DNA of 64,000 nt, from contig JAMJFZ010001089.1 of the NCBI GenBank assembly GCA_026225945.1, positions 2,548,501 to 2,612,500 of the forward strand, given 5' to 3'. The position numbers and the translations under genes are program-made. Each line of letters opens with the position of its first letter. The first letter of the stretch is position 1. The notes below the pieces were generated by a model that was given only the letters and a program-made list of their open reading frames with translations, did no database searches and was not told the DNA's origin. Shown one piece after another: positions 42,331 through 53,292 of this stretch. This DNA comes from Cricetomys ansorgei. Lineage: Eukaryota; Chordata; Mammalia; Rodentia; Nesomyidae.

Positions 42331-43689
42331 CGTCAGGATCATGTTTATGCTTCTGTTGTTAACTGTCACCGCTTGTTGTTTATTCTGGAATCTTCTTTTC
42401 TCACAGAGAATTTGCTTGCCTTTCAAATGCACCTGTGAGTTTCCTGCAAGGGATTGCCCAGAGAGGAAAATAATGTCCAATAGGTAGATCAAAGTTGGAG
42501 ACCTAAGTTCTGTGTGCAAAACACTTTATCTAATAACTTACCCCAATTATTTAGCCTCTCTGATCCTCTTGCTTTTCTATCAAGCTCTGGATTGCACAGA
42601 ACAGAAGCACACAAGCAATGCCACAGACAGGTAGCTCCACAGACTTTGTTTTTCTTTTCTCTCTTCTTTTATTTCCCCCCTTTTCTCTTTGCCTTTATTC
42701 TTCCCTCGGGAGCACTAGAAGTATTATAAATAGGACTCTAATTAATGAGCTTGCCAAAAGCGTGGTTAAAGTTGTCCACATGGAGAGGCTATGGGTAGGC
42801 CTAGATTCTTCCATGTAAAGGAGTTAATCTTGTTAGAAACAGAATGCCTCATAGAGGAGGCAAAGGGTACCGCGCAAATGGGAAGGGAGCCATTTCTGGA
42901 AAGAGTTCCTGCGGTGTCAGGGATGGGCACTGGGGAGACACAGCCATTGTGGCTCAGCTCTTGGCCCCCATGCGTGCTCTTCTGCCTTTCTTTCTGTAGC
43001 TGCTGCTTTCAGCTCCAGTGATGGTTTACTGTTCTACATCCAGCTCTGGGTGCTGCCATTCGAGATGCATCCCTGAGCCTCTGCCATGTCTCTTCCTAGA
43101 TTCTCTCCCAGCGAAGTGTTGGAGCAACTATACACACCTTACTGCATTTTCCAGGTAAGCTTTGGTGACATCTGACTGTGCTTCTCCAGCCCACACTCTT
43201 GCTCTGAGCCCCCGGCCTGCCCATCTGTCTTTCCATGAAGCACATCCATCTGATGTCTCAGGAGATGTAGTTTGACTGAAGTGACAACTTGACTGTTGTT
43301 CCCACCCCTAACCTTGGTCTTGCTGCAATGGCTGCTGACTCAGTACATGGTGCCTGCATCCAAAAGGTGGCCAGGGAATTTGTCTTTGGTGTCTCTCTCT
43401 TCCACTCTCCTCCATGGGTCAGTCACTGATCCAGCCATGCATTCCAATTTCAAAGTCTCAATGCTTACTTGTGTGACTGCCATAACCTATGATTGACCTT
43501 CTGTCACCCATTTGAGTTCTACCCAGTTTCTTCTCCAGACTTGTCCTTCCAATGGATCTGTACTTCACTCTCTCTTCATCACTGTTTGCTGAAAGCCTTT
43601 CTGTGGTTTAGGAATAAAATTCCACCATCATCTCTGGCTGTCTTACCTCTGTTCTTGGGTGACAGACTTAATGACTGCTGTTGTTTGAT
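42331..43689. other. unassigned sequence
   Basis: No gene or repeat recognised. Small frames carry no signature. Confidence 0.4.
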
Positions 43690-43905
43690 TTTATTTTTTA
43701 ATTACTTGTATATGTATGTCATCTATCTGTAGGCATGTGCAGGTAAGTGCAGATACTCATGGAGGCCAGAAGAGGGCATCAGACCCCCTAGAGCTTGATT
43801 TACAGGAGGTTGTAAGCAGCTAATTTGGGTTCTAGGACTCAAACTCAGGTCCTTCAGAAGAACAGTGCAAAATTTTAACTGATGAGCTGTCTCTCCAGCT
43901 CCTGC
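43690..43905 (-). repeat. B3 SINE
   Basis: Reverse-oriented: GGAGGCCAGAAGAGGGCATC, GACCCCCTAGAGCTTGATTT, CAGGAGGTTGTAAGCAGC, ACTCAAACTCAGGTCCTTC and GATGAGCTGTCTCTCCAGCT. Confidence 0.93.
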
Positions 43906-43909
43906 TGTT

Positions 43910-44100
43910 GCTTTAAACTGACATATAGTGAATATATTACAGGGTACAATGTGATGTTTCAACATGTGTATACGATATAGTAATCGTATCAAAGAATTTA
44001 GCATGACCATTACTTGAAACATTTATCATTTCAGTATGGAGACCACATACAGTCCTTTCTTCTAGCTTCAACATTTTAATTTTTGATATGGCTGTTTTTC
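43910..44100 (-). repeat. old L1 fragment, part 1
   Basis: ACTGACATATAGTGAATATA, ACAGGGTACAATGTGATGTT, TCAACATGTGTATACGATAT and TGAAACATTTATCATTTCAG correspond to the reverse-strand L1M 3' region. Interrupted by a B1. Confidence 0.65.
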
Positions 44101-44250
44101 TTTTTTTCCAAGACAGAGTTTCTCTGTGTAGCCCTGGCTGTCCTGGAACTTGCTTTGTAGACCAGGCTGGCCTTAAACTCACATAAATCTACCTGCCTCT
44201 GCCTCCCTCCCAAGTGCTGGGACTAAAGGCGTGTGTCAAGACACCCAGCT
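44101..44250 (-). repeat. B1 SINE
   Basis: Reverse-oriented: CAAGACAGAGTTTCTCTGTG, TGTAGACCAGGCTGGCCTTA, CCTCCCTCCCAAGTGCTGGG and GCGTGTGTCAAGACACCCAG. Confidence 0.93.
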
Positions 44251-44700
44251 GTGGCAGTGTTTTAATTGGCATTTGTTCTAGCACCCCTTCCTCCATGCTT
44301 TCTTTCTCTCCCTGTTCCCCTCCCACTGCTGCTCTTCCTGACCTCAGTGGCCTCTTTTCTGCTCCCATTTCACATGTATTCTGTTACTCTTCCCTTATTG
44401 CGATCTCTTTCTCCCCTTTAACGGTCCTCTTTCTAGATCCATGCATATATATTCAGGATCCACATATGAAAGAAAACGTGCAATTTAAGTAGTCTGGATT
44501 ATCTCACGTAGCGCAATGATTTCTAGTTCCATTAATTCCTCTGCAAATACTATAATTTTATTTTTCTTTATGGCTGAATACAACTCCTTTGTTTCTATGC
44601 TCTGAGTTTTCTTTATTAATTCATCTAACGAAGAACATCTAAGTTGGTCCCCACTTCTTAGCTATTCTAAATAGTGCATCAATAAACATGTCTACAGAGC
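44251..44700 (-). repeat. old L1 fragment, part 2
   Basis: GATTATCTCACGTAGCGCAA, TTTCTAGTTCCATTAATTCC, TTTATTTTTCTTTATGGCTG and CTATTCTAAATAGTGCATCA are the reverse-strand L1 stretch encoding the ORF2 C-terminal region. The 5' half of this part is uncertain. Confidence 0.6.
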
Positions 44701-45372
44701 CAAGATTTGAAGTCTCCTCGAAGGCACCACACTCTCTGCCATCTCCCGCCTATCCAGTGACTTCCGCCTCATTTCCAGACTCCTGCTCTCAGTCCTTTCC
44801 TCATTCATCTGGTTCCCCCTGCCATGTAACCTAATTGTAGAAACTTTCATGTTTTATTGTTTTCAAACATACTTTCCACATGATAACAACTCTGAATGGG
44901 GGTACCTCAGTCTGGGGGGTATCCATTGGTATGGGCTGTTGGCTGGCAGCTGTTGGGATGCTATTGATTGTTTATCTGTGTCTATGCCCACACCGACAGC
45001 AGAAGCATCATGACCTGCATAATAAGGCCGAGTGGTTTGGCTACGAATTCTGAAGACAAAGTGGCTCACTCTTGTAACTCCTGGGAAGTAAATGATTGCG
45101 GTTGGGGAGTGAGGGCTGGTGGATCAGATCTATTAAGCAACAATCTCCAAGCCAAAGTCAGAAAGAGGTTACCGAGGTATAATTGCACATTTGGCGTAGA
45201 GCACAGCACCAATAGCTTTCAGTTCTTTTATGGATTCTTTTCAGAAAAAAATCTCATCACAAGGCTCTTAATGGTGAAGAAAATGGTATGGTGTGGAAAA
45301 GCATCAACATCAACCATTCCGCACTGAAAGTAAGTAGATGGACTCAGCATAAAGAGATTCTAGGAATTCCTT
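44701..45372. other. unassigned sequence
   Basis: Holds a 119-codon plus frame (44968-45327) and an overlapping reverse frame without signature. No repeat recognised. Confidence 0.4.
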
Positions 45373-45384
45373 AAGAACCTGTCT

Positions 45385-46882
45385 GTGCTCTCTGCCCCCA
45401 TTCCCAGAGGATCACCCACTTCTCATACAGACTTCCTCCACCACCCCATCCCTTTGTCTCAGCTGCCGCCTCGCAGAGGCATTCCTGGAAGCCTTCCAGA
45501 TGTGCCGCCCAGAGAATCAGTAGGTGATCTTCACTCCACTCTCCTGCCTTTCCACCAAATCCAGTCCTCCAGTATCACCCCCAGATCTGTAGAAGACCAT
45601 CTGCTGGGGCGTCTCCACCCTCTCAAAGGTCTACACAGATCCTGGTGGCACATCCTGTTCCCCCTATGGATTCCCTCAGAGCCCCTTGAACTAGCCCAAC
45701 CTCATTCTTAAGTGTCAGCTCCCCACATCTAGAAACACAGTCTCTCTGGGACCCCAGTGGCCACATCTGGCAGGATCCCAGAAAAATTCCTTACCAGACA
45801 ATGCACAGCCACCACACTCTTCTAAGAACAAGAGAGGGCAACAGAAACTAAGGAATAGGACATCCATCCAGCAAAGACAAGACCAAATATCAGCACCTAG
45901 AATGAAGTCATCCCAAACCCAGATGCCTAGATGCTAGCATTAAAACACAATAACAGTCAGAACAATAGTAATAAAAACAGCATGGTGTTGCCACAAAAAC
46001 AGACATGATCACTGGAATTGAATTGAAGACCCAGACACGAGTCTGTGAACACCTGATTTTTGATAAAGAAGCCAGAAATGCTCACTGGGAAAAAGACAGC
46101 CTCTTCAACAGATGGTGCTGGTCAAACTGGATATCTGCATGTAGAAGAATGCAAATAGACCCATATTTATCACCCTGCACAAAACTCAACTCCAAAATGT
46201 ATCAAAGACCCCAATATAAAGACAGATATCCTGAATCTGGTAGAAGAGAAAGTGGGGAATAGCCTTGAACTTATTGGCACAGGAGAAGACTTTCAGAACC
46301 GAACAGAACTAAGATCAACAGTTAATAAATAGGATGTCACAAAACTGAAGAGCTGCTATACAGTCTATACAGCAAAAGACATCATCTTTCAGACAAAATG
46401 GTGCCCTATAGAATGGGAAAAGATTATTTTTTTTAAAAAGAACTGTACATCTAATAAAGAACTAATACCTAAAATATATAAAGAACTAAAAACAAAAAAC
46501 AAAAACCAAAACCAAAACCAAACCTGGACATCAAGAAAACAAATATCCCAATTTAAAAACACAGCATGGCCAATGCCCATATAAACTCTCAGAGACTGAG
46601 GCAGCATGCACAGGGCCTGTATGGGTCTGCACAGATGCAGTCCTGGAGTAAAAGGAGAAGTGGACACACATACCAATTCCTGACCCAAAAGCTAGCTCCA
46701 ACTGATAACTACTCCCAAAGGAAAATTTAACTTTCACTAATGGCGTCTTACTGGGTATAGAAACTCCAACTAAGGGCAGGCCCCATGCCCAGCAATAGAT
46801 GGCCAACACTAAGGTATCTTTGGAGGTTCCTTGTCTCAAAATGCTGTGTCAGGGCATTTGTTTCTTAATCTTTCAAATCCTT

Positions 46883-46934
<52 letters not shown>

Positions 46935-47230
46935 AATTTCTGATATAGCTTCTGACAGGATTCTTCTGTGTGTGGAATGTGTTTCTTATGCTTTTTCTTT
47001 GGCTCTTTTTCTTCTGTTTGTTTGTTTTGTCCTATTCTGATTTGTTTGTTTTTGTTGTATATTATTTTACTTCATTATTCCTTAGATACCTGTTCATTTT
47101 CTAAGGAGAGACAGAAAGAGTGTATCCAGATTGGGGGTGAGGGGAGGAAATAGGAGGAGCTGGGGAGGGGAATTCATCATCAGAATATATTACCTGAAAG
47201 AAAGATCTATTTTCAATAAAAGGAAAAAAA
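45385..47230 (+). mobile_element. internally deleted L1 with 5' UTR, ORF2 C-terminal piece and 3' end
   Basis: The edges are set by a 12-bp target duplication: AAGAACCTGTCT at 45373-45384 and AAGAACCTATCT at 47231-47242, one mismatch. The first 590 bases resemble an L1 5' UTR ending just before ORF1 (AGAAACTAAGGAATAGGACA, CCAGCAAAGACAAGACCAAA, AGTCATCCCAAACCCAGATG). Near 45975 the sequence jumps to the ORF2 C-terminal region, whose translation gives HLIFDKEARNAHWEKDSLFN and CRRMQIDPYLSPCTKLNSK. Near 46550 it jumps again into the 3' UTR (CTGAGGCAGCATGCACAGGG), ending in CAATAAAAGG plus an A run. ORF1, endonuclease and reverse transcriptase are absent, about 5 kb less than a full element. Confidence 0.82.
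46886..46931. repeat. (TA)n microsatellite within the L1 3' UTR
   Basis: About 46 bases of uninterrupted TA. Confidence 0.97.
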
Positions 47231-47242
47231 AAGAACCTATCT

Positions 47243-47672
47243 CCTATCCCACGATTTCTCCTAGGTGTGCATGTAATGATATTTAATAAAAATCTAAGTC
47301 AAATTAAAGTGAATGGATATTCTAAGTCCTAAGAAGGCAATACGTCATATTTAATTGGAGGAAAATTTCTTTTCTTAGTGGTTCATGCAGTGATAGTGTG
47401 CGTTTCAACTGATGGCACCCTAGGCTTAGTGAAACACAGCTCTCAAGAATAACTTCAGCCGGTGCCCCGAATCAAGATAGGCCATTATTTCATAGATTTT
47501 TCTCATAATAGCTTCTTATATCACAAATAGCTCTAAGAAATAGCAAATCGTCTAGTTAGATAGTTAAAGTCTGCAAGACTGTAAGTTCAGTGTGAAAATG
47601 GATTGTATCCTATTCTTGGCTTCTCCCCCCAGAAGCTAGAAAGCAGACATTGCTCAAGAGATATTTGTTTGG
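47243..47672. other. unassigned sequence
   Basis: No gene or repeat recognised. Confidence 0.4.
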
Positions 47673-47757
47673 ATGGGAGGTGTAGCTCAGTAGCAAAGTC
47701 TTTGCTTAGCAAGCAGAAGGTCCTGAATTCAATCCCTAGCATTGCAGAAAAAGAGAA
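47673..47757 (+). repeat. ID SINE
   Basis: tRNA-Ala/BC1-type head GGGAGGTGTAGCTCAGTAGC, then TTTGCTTAGCAAGCAGAAGG, B box GAATTCAATCCCTAGC, and an A-rich AAAAAGAGAAAAGG tail. Confidence 0.92.
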
Positions 47758-48214
47758 AAGGAAGAGCTATTTGTTTAGATGAACGGATGAATGCTGTCCT
47801 CGGGACCTCTGGGTGGCCTAGAAATAGACAGCTCTACGGGAGTTCTAACTACACTGCAGTCAGGATGTGGAGCTGAGAAAGTGACTTGGGGAAGGATCAG
47901 GGTCAGGAGAAGCCCTCGGTTGCTAAGAAGCGGTTATAACTCCTGCCTAGCAAGCAGCGTCTGCAATACCAATCTACCACACTGGAATGCAGCTCCCAGC
48001 TCCCTCTGAAGCCTCAATGTTCTGGTTCCACTGTTCCTCTGGACACAGTCACAGTTTATTATTGGAAGTCATCTCTGTTCCTGATCTAGAGAGAAAGGTC
48101 TAGGAGGGTCAGTTGTCCTGTGTGAGATGGACTGTAAGAACAGACACGCACCTCAATACTGATGTTTTAAAGAATCCTTTTTAAAAAAAAAAAAAAAAGA
48201 AATGCTTCCAAAAG
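47758..48214. other. unassigned sequence
   Basis: No gene recognised. An A run of about 16 bases occurs at 48182-48198. Confidence 0.4.
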
Positions 48215-48420
48215 GACTGAAGACATGGGATCTCAATTGGTAAAAAGTTTGTTTAGCATGCACAAAGTCCTAAGTTCAATTCCCAGAACCACATAAACTG
48301 GGTGTGGCAACACAGGCTTAGCTCTTGTTTCAGAAGTTCAAAGTTAGCCTCAGCTACATAGGGAATTTGAAGCCAGTCTGGGTTACAAGAGACCCTGTCC
48401 CAGACAGGAGATAGAGGGCC
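48215..48420 (+). repeat. B4 SINE (ID-B1 fusion)
   Basis: ID-like half with TGGGATCTCAATTGGTAAAA, TTTAGCATGCACAAAGTCC and TTCAATTCCCAGAACC is followed by a B1-like half with TAGCTCTTGTTTCAGAAGTT, CAGCTACATAGGGAATTTGA, AGCCAGTCTGGGTTACAAGA and GACCCTGTCCCAGA. Confidence 0.85.
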
Positions 48421-48429
48421 AGAGGCAAC

Positions 48430-48530
48430 CAGAGAGAGACAGAGATAGAGATACCACACCCACACCTCCAGAGAGAGAGAAAGGGGGGGAGGGAGGAAAA
48501 GAGAGAGAGGGAGGGAGAGAGAGTGTTAGA
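48430..48530. repeat. GA-rich low-complexity tract
   Basis: GA and GGGA units extending from the B4 tail. Confidence 0.93.
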
Positions 48531-49120
48531 GAGGCATGCAAAGCTTAAAAGGCCATTAGGCCAGTGTTCCTGCAGGTGGAGCTTTCCCACACAGTGGCTT
48601 TCAGACACAAACCAGGCCCTAGGCAGGCTCTTCAGCAGGTCCCCTCAAGCTGCTAGGCAGGACCTAGGAGCCAGGCTGGCTTCCTGCCAGTTCTAAGCAC
48701 ACTGGGAAGGAAGGTTAGCAAGGAAACCCCGGCTCCAACTGCTGCAGACTTCTGCCTTCATGCTACCCTGGAGCAAAGCAGGCTGTGAGTCTGTCTGCTT
48801 TCCACCAGGGCATCTCAGAGGAAAAGGCTTCAGCCCTGAGTGGTCTGGCACTTCGGTCTCAGACAGAATGAAAGTCCATGAAAGAAGATGAATACTATGT
48901 TCACAAGAGGAAGGTGGGATTTCAGACTTTGGGAAGACCTGTCTTGTGGGCCTTTACTGAAACAGGCTGAAGTCCTTCCCCATAGGCAGAGGAAACCCCA
49001 CGCTCTTCCTACTTCATCTTGGGACACAAGGAGCATCCTCACAACTCACCGACGTGGCCTGTTATTTGACTTGATGTTTGTAAATTGCCTCCTGAACTAG
49101 GAAAGTGGTGACGTCAGTTG
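48531..49120. other. unassigned sequence
   Basis: No gene or repeat recognised. Confidence 0.4.
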
Positions 49121-49124
49121 ACCC

Positions 49125-49500
49125 TCTATATCTGTGACTTGCACATTTGAGGATGCAATTAACTATTAAAAGAAAAAAAAATGTACTTTAAAATTTTCCA
49201 GAAAGTTTTAGAAGCAGAGCTTGGTCACACGGTGAGGACTGTTCAGCACACACGCGCATGCAGCCTCCCACCAGCACCCAGTGTTGCCTGTGCATGTTTT
49301 AAGTTTTCTGAATGATGTGATGCTAAGATGTCCCTATCTGCCCTGAGTGTGCAAATAATTTGCTGCCTTTAGTCTCGAAGCAGGGCGCTTCTATTGTTAT
49401 TAGGTATTGTGAGATGATTTAAAGCATACGTGTGGATGTGTTCAGGTTACACGTAAGCACCGCACCATTCTATATGAAAAGTGGACATCTGATATAGATA
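49125..49500 (+). repeat. Tigger/MER2-like DNA transposon
   Basis: CAGTTGACCCTCTATATCTG is the terminal inverted repeat region. Later TTGTTATTAGGTATTGTGAG, ATGATTTAAAGCATACGTGT and CACCATTCTATATGAAAAG keep the MER2-type order. The middle is strongly diverged. Confidence 0.6.
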
Positions 49501-49790
49501 TTGGTATAGATATAGACATATTTAGATAGATGTAGATAGGGATACAGATATGAATGTGAAATGTTACAGGCAGAAGGTGACAGCCTATTTCACTATGAGG
49601 ATCCCAATACCCAAAGGATCTCAAGCCATGCCTTGGTTTCCCCTCGAAGCCCTCACTCACATTAAGCTCCTCCTCTAGGAGGAGGGGCCAAGTCCACTCC
49701 CAAAACACAAACAGTTGAGAACCACACGGGAGAGAGTCTGTTGAAATCTTCACTGACTCTGCAAATTCCATTTCCCTCACTTTTTTTAAG

Positions 49791-49890
49791 ATCCGGAAAA
49801 GGGCAGCTCCCGAGGACACGATTCGGCCATGGACAGTCGGAAAGCCACCTCTGAACTGAAGAATCTGGCCGAGAATACTCAGAAGCCCAG
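49791..49890 (+). other. candidate coding exon, gene unknown
   Basis: A pyrimidine-rich run and AG (TTTCCCTCACTTTTTTTAAG, ending at 49790) precede exactly 100 bases that end in CCCAG before GTAATC at 49891, so acceptor and donor consensus frame the block. One frame is open throughout. Within it GCCATGG at 49826-49832 is a strong start context, giving MDSRKATSELKNLAENTQKP plus two bases. Four CpGs fall in the first half. I do not recognise the peptide. It could be a first coding exon, an internal exon of a larger gene spanning this window, or chance. Confidence 0.25.
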
Positions 49891-50611
49891 GTAATCTGGA
49901 ATGATGCTTCTAATGGTGTTCGAGGGGCCACTTTAGAGCCAAGCTCTTTAGAGTCACACCCAAGATGCACTGTCTTAGCGTCACTCTCCCAATCTTCATC
50001 TAAAAGGGGTGCCGCTTGCCACCTACACCTATCCATAATGTGGGCCAAAGTTGACCAGGCAGAGTCACACAGAAGGAAACCGGCCAGTTTAATTAGTGTT
50101 CCCATCACAGCTGGTACCAAGTTTATCAGAGAATGCCTTGCGGTACTCACATCCTCCCCCTCTTCTTTCTGTCGTATCATTCTCCATTTTCTCTTCAAGG
50201 TTGAACCCCACCGTAGTGTGTTGCGCCACGCAGCACCATAGCCCTATCTTTGCTGAGTCACTGGGTATGACCAGCAGAGTTTGGGCTGTTTTTGTCTTGT
50301 AGTTTTTGGTAACTCTGGTGATTTGTATCCTGATGCCCTTGTCTTGCTGAAGGTCACAAAGAAAGACTCTTGAGAGACGGTAGTGGCTATTTCTACTGTC
50401 AGTCACATGAACACAAGGCTGATCCTTGGCTAGGCAACTAAATTGGAGAAGACAAGCCTAGAGCAGCAAGACAAGGAACTCCACTTTAAGCAGAATGCAT
50501 GTTACTGCAACAATAATGGCTGTGTGCTATGTGTTCAGCACTCACTGCTGCACACTGATCACTACATTCTTGATTTTTGACTTGCAGGTAAGCTTATCTT
50601 CGAGGTCACTC
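49891..50611. other. unassigned sequence
   Basis: The longest open frame of the window, 178 codons on the minus strand at 49662-50198, lies across this stretch and the candidate exon. It has no recognisable domain and no supporting signals, so it is not called. Confidence 0.4.
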
Positions 50612-50733
50612 CAGTGTGAGGTTCTAGTTGGCTTTATGTTGCTGTGATGAAACATTAACAAAAACCAACTTGGGCAGGAAAGGGTTTATTTCATCTTACA
50701 CATAATAGTCCACCATGGAAGGAACCTGGAACA
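50612..50733 (-). repeat. rodent LTR-like repeat, outer part
   Basis: GGTTCTAGTTGGCTTTATGT, GATGAAACATTAACAAAAAC and GGGTTTATTTCATCTTACAC mark a reverse-oriented rodent LTR-like repeat. Interrupted by LTR copy F. Confidence 0.7.
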
Positions 50734-51056
50734 GTACTCTTACTGTGGTGGCTCAGCAAGGATGGAGGCATTTTCCTAGCTGTAAAACCATGCCAGACCT
50801 CAGCAGAGGTAACCACTGCCATGGCAAGCACCATACTGGACAGTGGAACCCTGAGCATCTGAGCTCAGGTGTTTTATAGATCCAGAACTTCTCAGATGTT
50901 CTACTGATAGCACATGCAGATCATTAGCAATCAAACATCCCCCACATAAGCCCAACACCTGCAGACAATACAAAATGCTAAGACCAAGGTAACTCCTCAC
51001 CCAGCAGTGCACAAAACAATTATTTTATACATAACTGAAAATAAACTTCCACAACA
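50734..51056 (-). mobile_element. solo LTR, copy F of the ~330-bp family
   Basis: On the minus strand it starts TGTTGTGGAAGTTTATTTTC. Hexamers GGAACA (50728-50733) and GGAACT (51057-51062) agree at five of six. The distal terminus is decayed, and the AATAAA position reads TTATAG on the plus strand. It lies within a reverse-oriented rodent LTR-like repeat that continues on both sides. Confidence 0.88.
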
Positions 51057-51335
51057 GGAACTGGAGACAGAAACCTGAAAGGAGAACTAAAACAGAGACG
51101 ATGGAGGAAAACTGCTTACTGGCTTCCTTCCTCTAACCTATCAACAGCCTATCTTATTTAGCCCAGATCCACCTGTCTAGGGATAGTGCTGCCCACAGTA
51201 GGCTGGGTCTTCCTAGGTCAATTAACAATCAAGAAAATGGCACAGGCAAATTTATTTGAGGCAGTTCCTCAGTTGAAGTTCCCTTTTGACAGGTGTGTCA
51301 AGTTGACAACCAAGATTAGCCATTCCAGGGGCCAA
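51057..51335 (-). repeat. rodent LTR-like repeat, inner part
   Basis: GGAACTGGAGACAGAAACCT, ACTGCTTACTGGCTTCCTTC, CAATTAACAATCAAGAAAAT and GTGTCAAGTTGACAACCAAG are the remainder of the element begun at 50612. Confidence 0.75.
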
Positions 51336-51573
51336 GCTTACAACATGAACTTTAGGGAAACAAAGTAGAACTAAACAAGAAGAGAATGTCAGAGAAGACA
51401 AGAATGGGGACAATGGGGGCTTGAGGACAGAGAACCAAGTCCAGTGCCCTAAGATGAATTGGACCATTGGGGAGAAGCACAAATGCTTCATAAATGTGAG
51501 TTATGGTTGGTCAAAAAGCCTGATATGTGGACTACCGAGATACCAGAATGACAAAGAGAAGCTATTCTGCTAG

Positions 51574-51763
51574 CAGTGGTTCTCAACCTGTGGGTTGTGA
51601 CCATCGGGAAACGCATATTTCAATGGTCTGAGGAACCGAGACACAACTCAGTAGCAAAATTAGCTATGAAGTAGTAATGAAAATAATTTTAAGTTTAGGG
51701 GGGCACCACAACAAGAGGAACTGTATTAAGGGGTTGCAATGTCAGGAAGGTTGAGAATCACTG
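51574..51763 (+). mobile_element. URR1 hAT-Charlie nonautonomous transposon
   Basis: Starts CAGTGGTTCTCAACCTGTGG and ends AGGTTGAGAATCACTG, complementary termini of URR1. The internal CAGTAGCAAAATTAGCTATG and AAATAATTTTAAGTTTAGGG match. TGCTAG stands flush against both ends (51568-51573 and 51764-51769); the usual hAT duplication is 8 bp, so the outer two bases have changed. Confidence 0.93.
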
Positions 51764-51769
51764 TGCTAG

Positions 51770-53213
51770 AGAGACATCCCTTTGGCATGGAGTTATTAGT
51801 ATTTGGTGCTAATTGGATCAGTTCTCCAAGGTGGGTTAAAAGGACCTTAGTCCTTGAAGGAGCTCCAGCCTGTGGCATGGATGCGAGCGGGCAGCTAGGA
51901 AGAGTTTTGAAGATGCACAGTTTTATCTGTCTGACCCAGTGCTGTCATTGTGGTCCTTGGAGCAGGGCATCATGGCTACGAAAGTCTTTGGCAACGCCAT
52001 GTTGAAAGTATAAGCTAACATAAATCTCACTTGCAAACATAAGGAAAATATATTTTCTTCCATGACTGAGAGTCATTCTTGTCTTAAAGAGGACTGCTGG
52101 TTATGAGTATAAGGGTATTTGGCCTGCTAACCCTTTCCTTATGGTTTTTCCCTAGGCCCCTGTGATCTCTGTTTACATTAGTTTGGCCATCTTCTAACTG
52201 AGCTTCTTCACGTCCTGCAAGGACCCCCAAAGATCCAGTAAGTCATCTTGTACAGAGCATTTAGGGACCCATGAAGGTCTATCAGTGTTGCAAATGCGCC
52301 GGGAAATAAGTCCTTGGATGTTCATTGCTAGTGAAACCCAAAGTAGCCCCCATTTTATCACTTGATAGCTTATTAAAAAGTTGGGGATTTTCTACTGGAG
52401 TGAGAAAGACAACTTTTACTTGTTTTGTGGGTGGTTTTGAAAAGCCTTGGAGACTCATCCCTAACGCAGGTCTATTCAAACATGTCAAAGGCATTTACCA
52501 TTCACCCACACATGCAGGGAAGGCAGGAGACAGGAATATAGTTGAAATTAGAGCCTCCAGGGTGAAAGGAAGAATTTTTCTCTCCTGGCGGTAAGGTCTG
52601 CACGCACAGCCACCGGGGTGTCGCAAGGCAAGACCCAAGGCAGCCTAGCCTCGCTCACTACACCCACTCATCAAAGGGAGTCAGGAACACCCAGGATGTT
52701 CAGATTCCTTTTTTTTTTAAACCAAAAATCATCCTTAATTCAAAGCACTCGGCAACTCAGCATAGTTTATATGGGGCAATCAGCCACTAATTGTCTGAAT
52801 CCTGTCTTGTAAAGAATTTCGAAGTCTCCATCCCAAAGCAAAAAGATGGTTGAGTAACTGGGCAGTAGCACGAGAGGTCCCCTGTCTCCAAACACTCACT
52901 GGGAGGCTGGACTCGGGATGAATGAGGTGCTCGGGTTCTGCTGGCAACACTGATGCCCAAGTGTGTGCGTTTTCAGCTGGCATGCCAGGATCACCAGCAC
53001 TGATGTCAGGAATTAGCCCTTTAGGTCTTTAAATTCTTCTCATTGCTTGTGACTCTTTGGGAAGTGTCCTCAAACTTTACATATAATGGCGAGTTCAGCA
53101 CTTCCCACAATCGGCACTCCACTGTTCTGAATTTTGTTCCAGTTCCATTGCCCCAAACTCCACGCATGACTCCAGACTCCTCCCTGGAATTGGTATTTTA
53201 ATTCAGCTTTGCC
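51770..53213. other. unassigned sequence
   Basis: No gene or repeat recognised. CTTTTTTTTTTAAACC-type T run at 52706-52720 only. Confidence 0.4.
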
Positions 53214-53292
53214 ATTCTCTCTCTCTCCCCCCTCTCTCCCTCCCCTTCCTCTTTCTCCCTCCCTTCTCCTCCCTCCCTTTCTCTCTCTTGCT
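53214..53292. repeat. CT-rich low-complexity tract
   Basis: CTCTCTCTCCCCCCTCTCTC continuing with CCTT and CTCC units. The reverse-strand frame here is arginine/glycine/glutamate-rich and is a translation of the tract. Confidence 0.95.

Noticed and set aside
46005..46262. 85-codon frame as a small gene
   Set aside because: It is a surviving piece of L1 ORF2 in an internally deleted element.
49662..50198. 178-codon minus-strand open frame as a gene
   Set aside because: Longest frame of the window but with no recognisable motif; it runs antisense across the candidate exon, whose signals lie on the plus strand.
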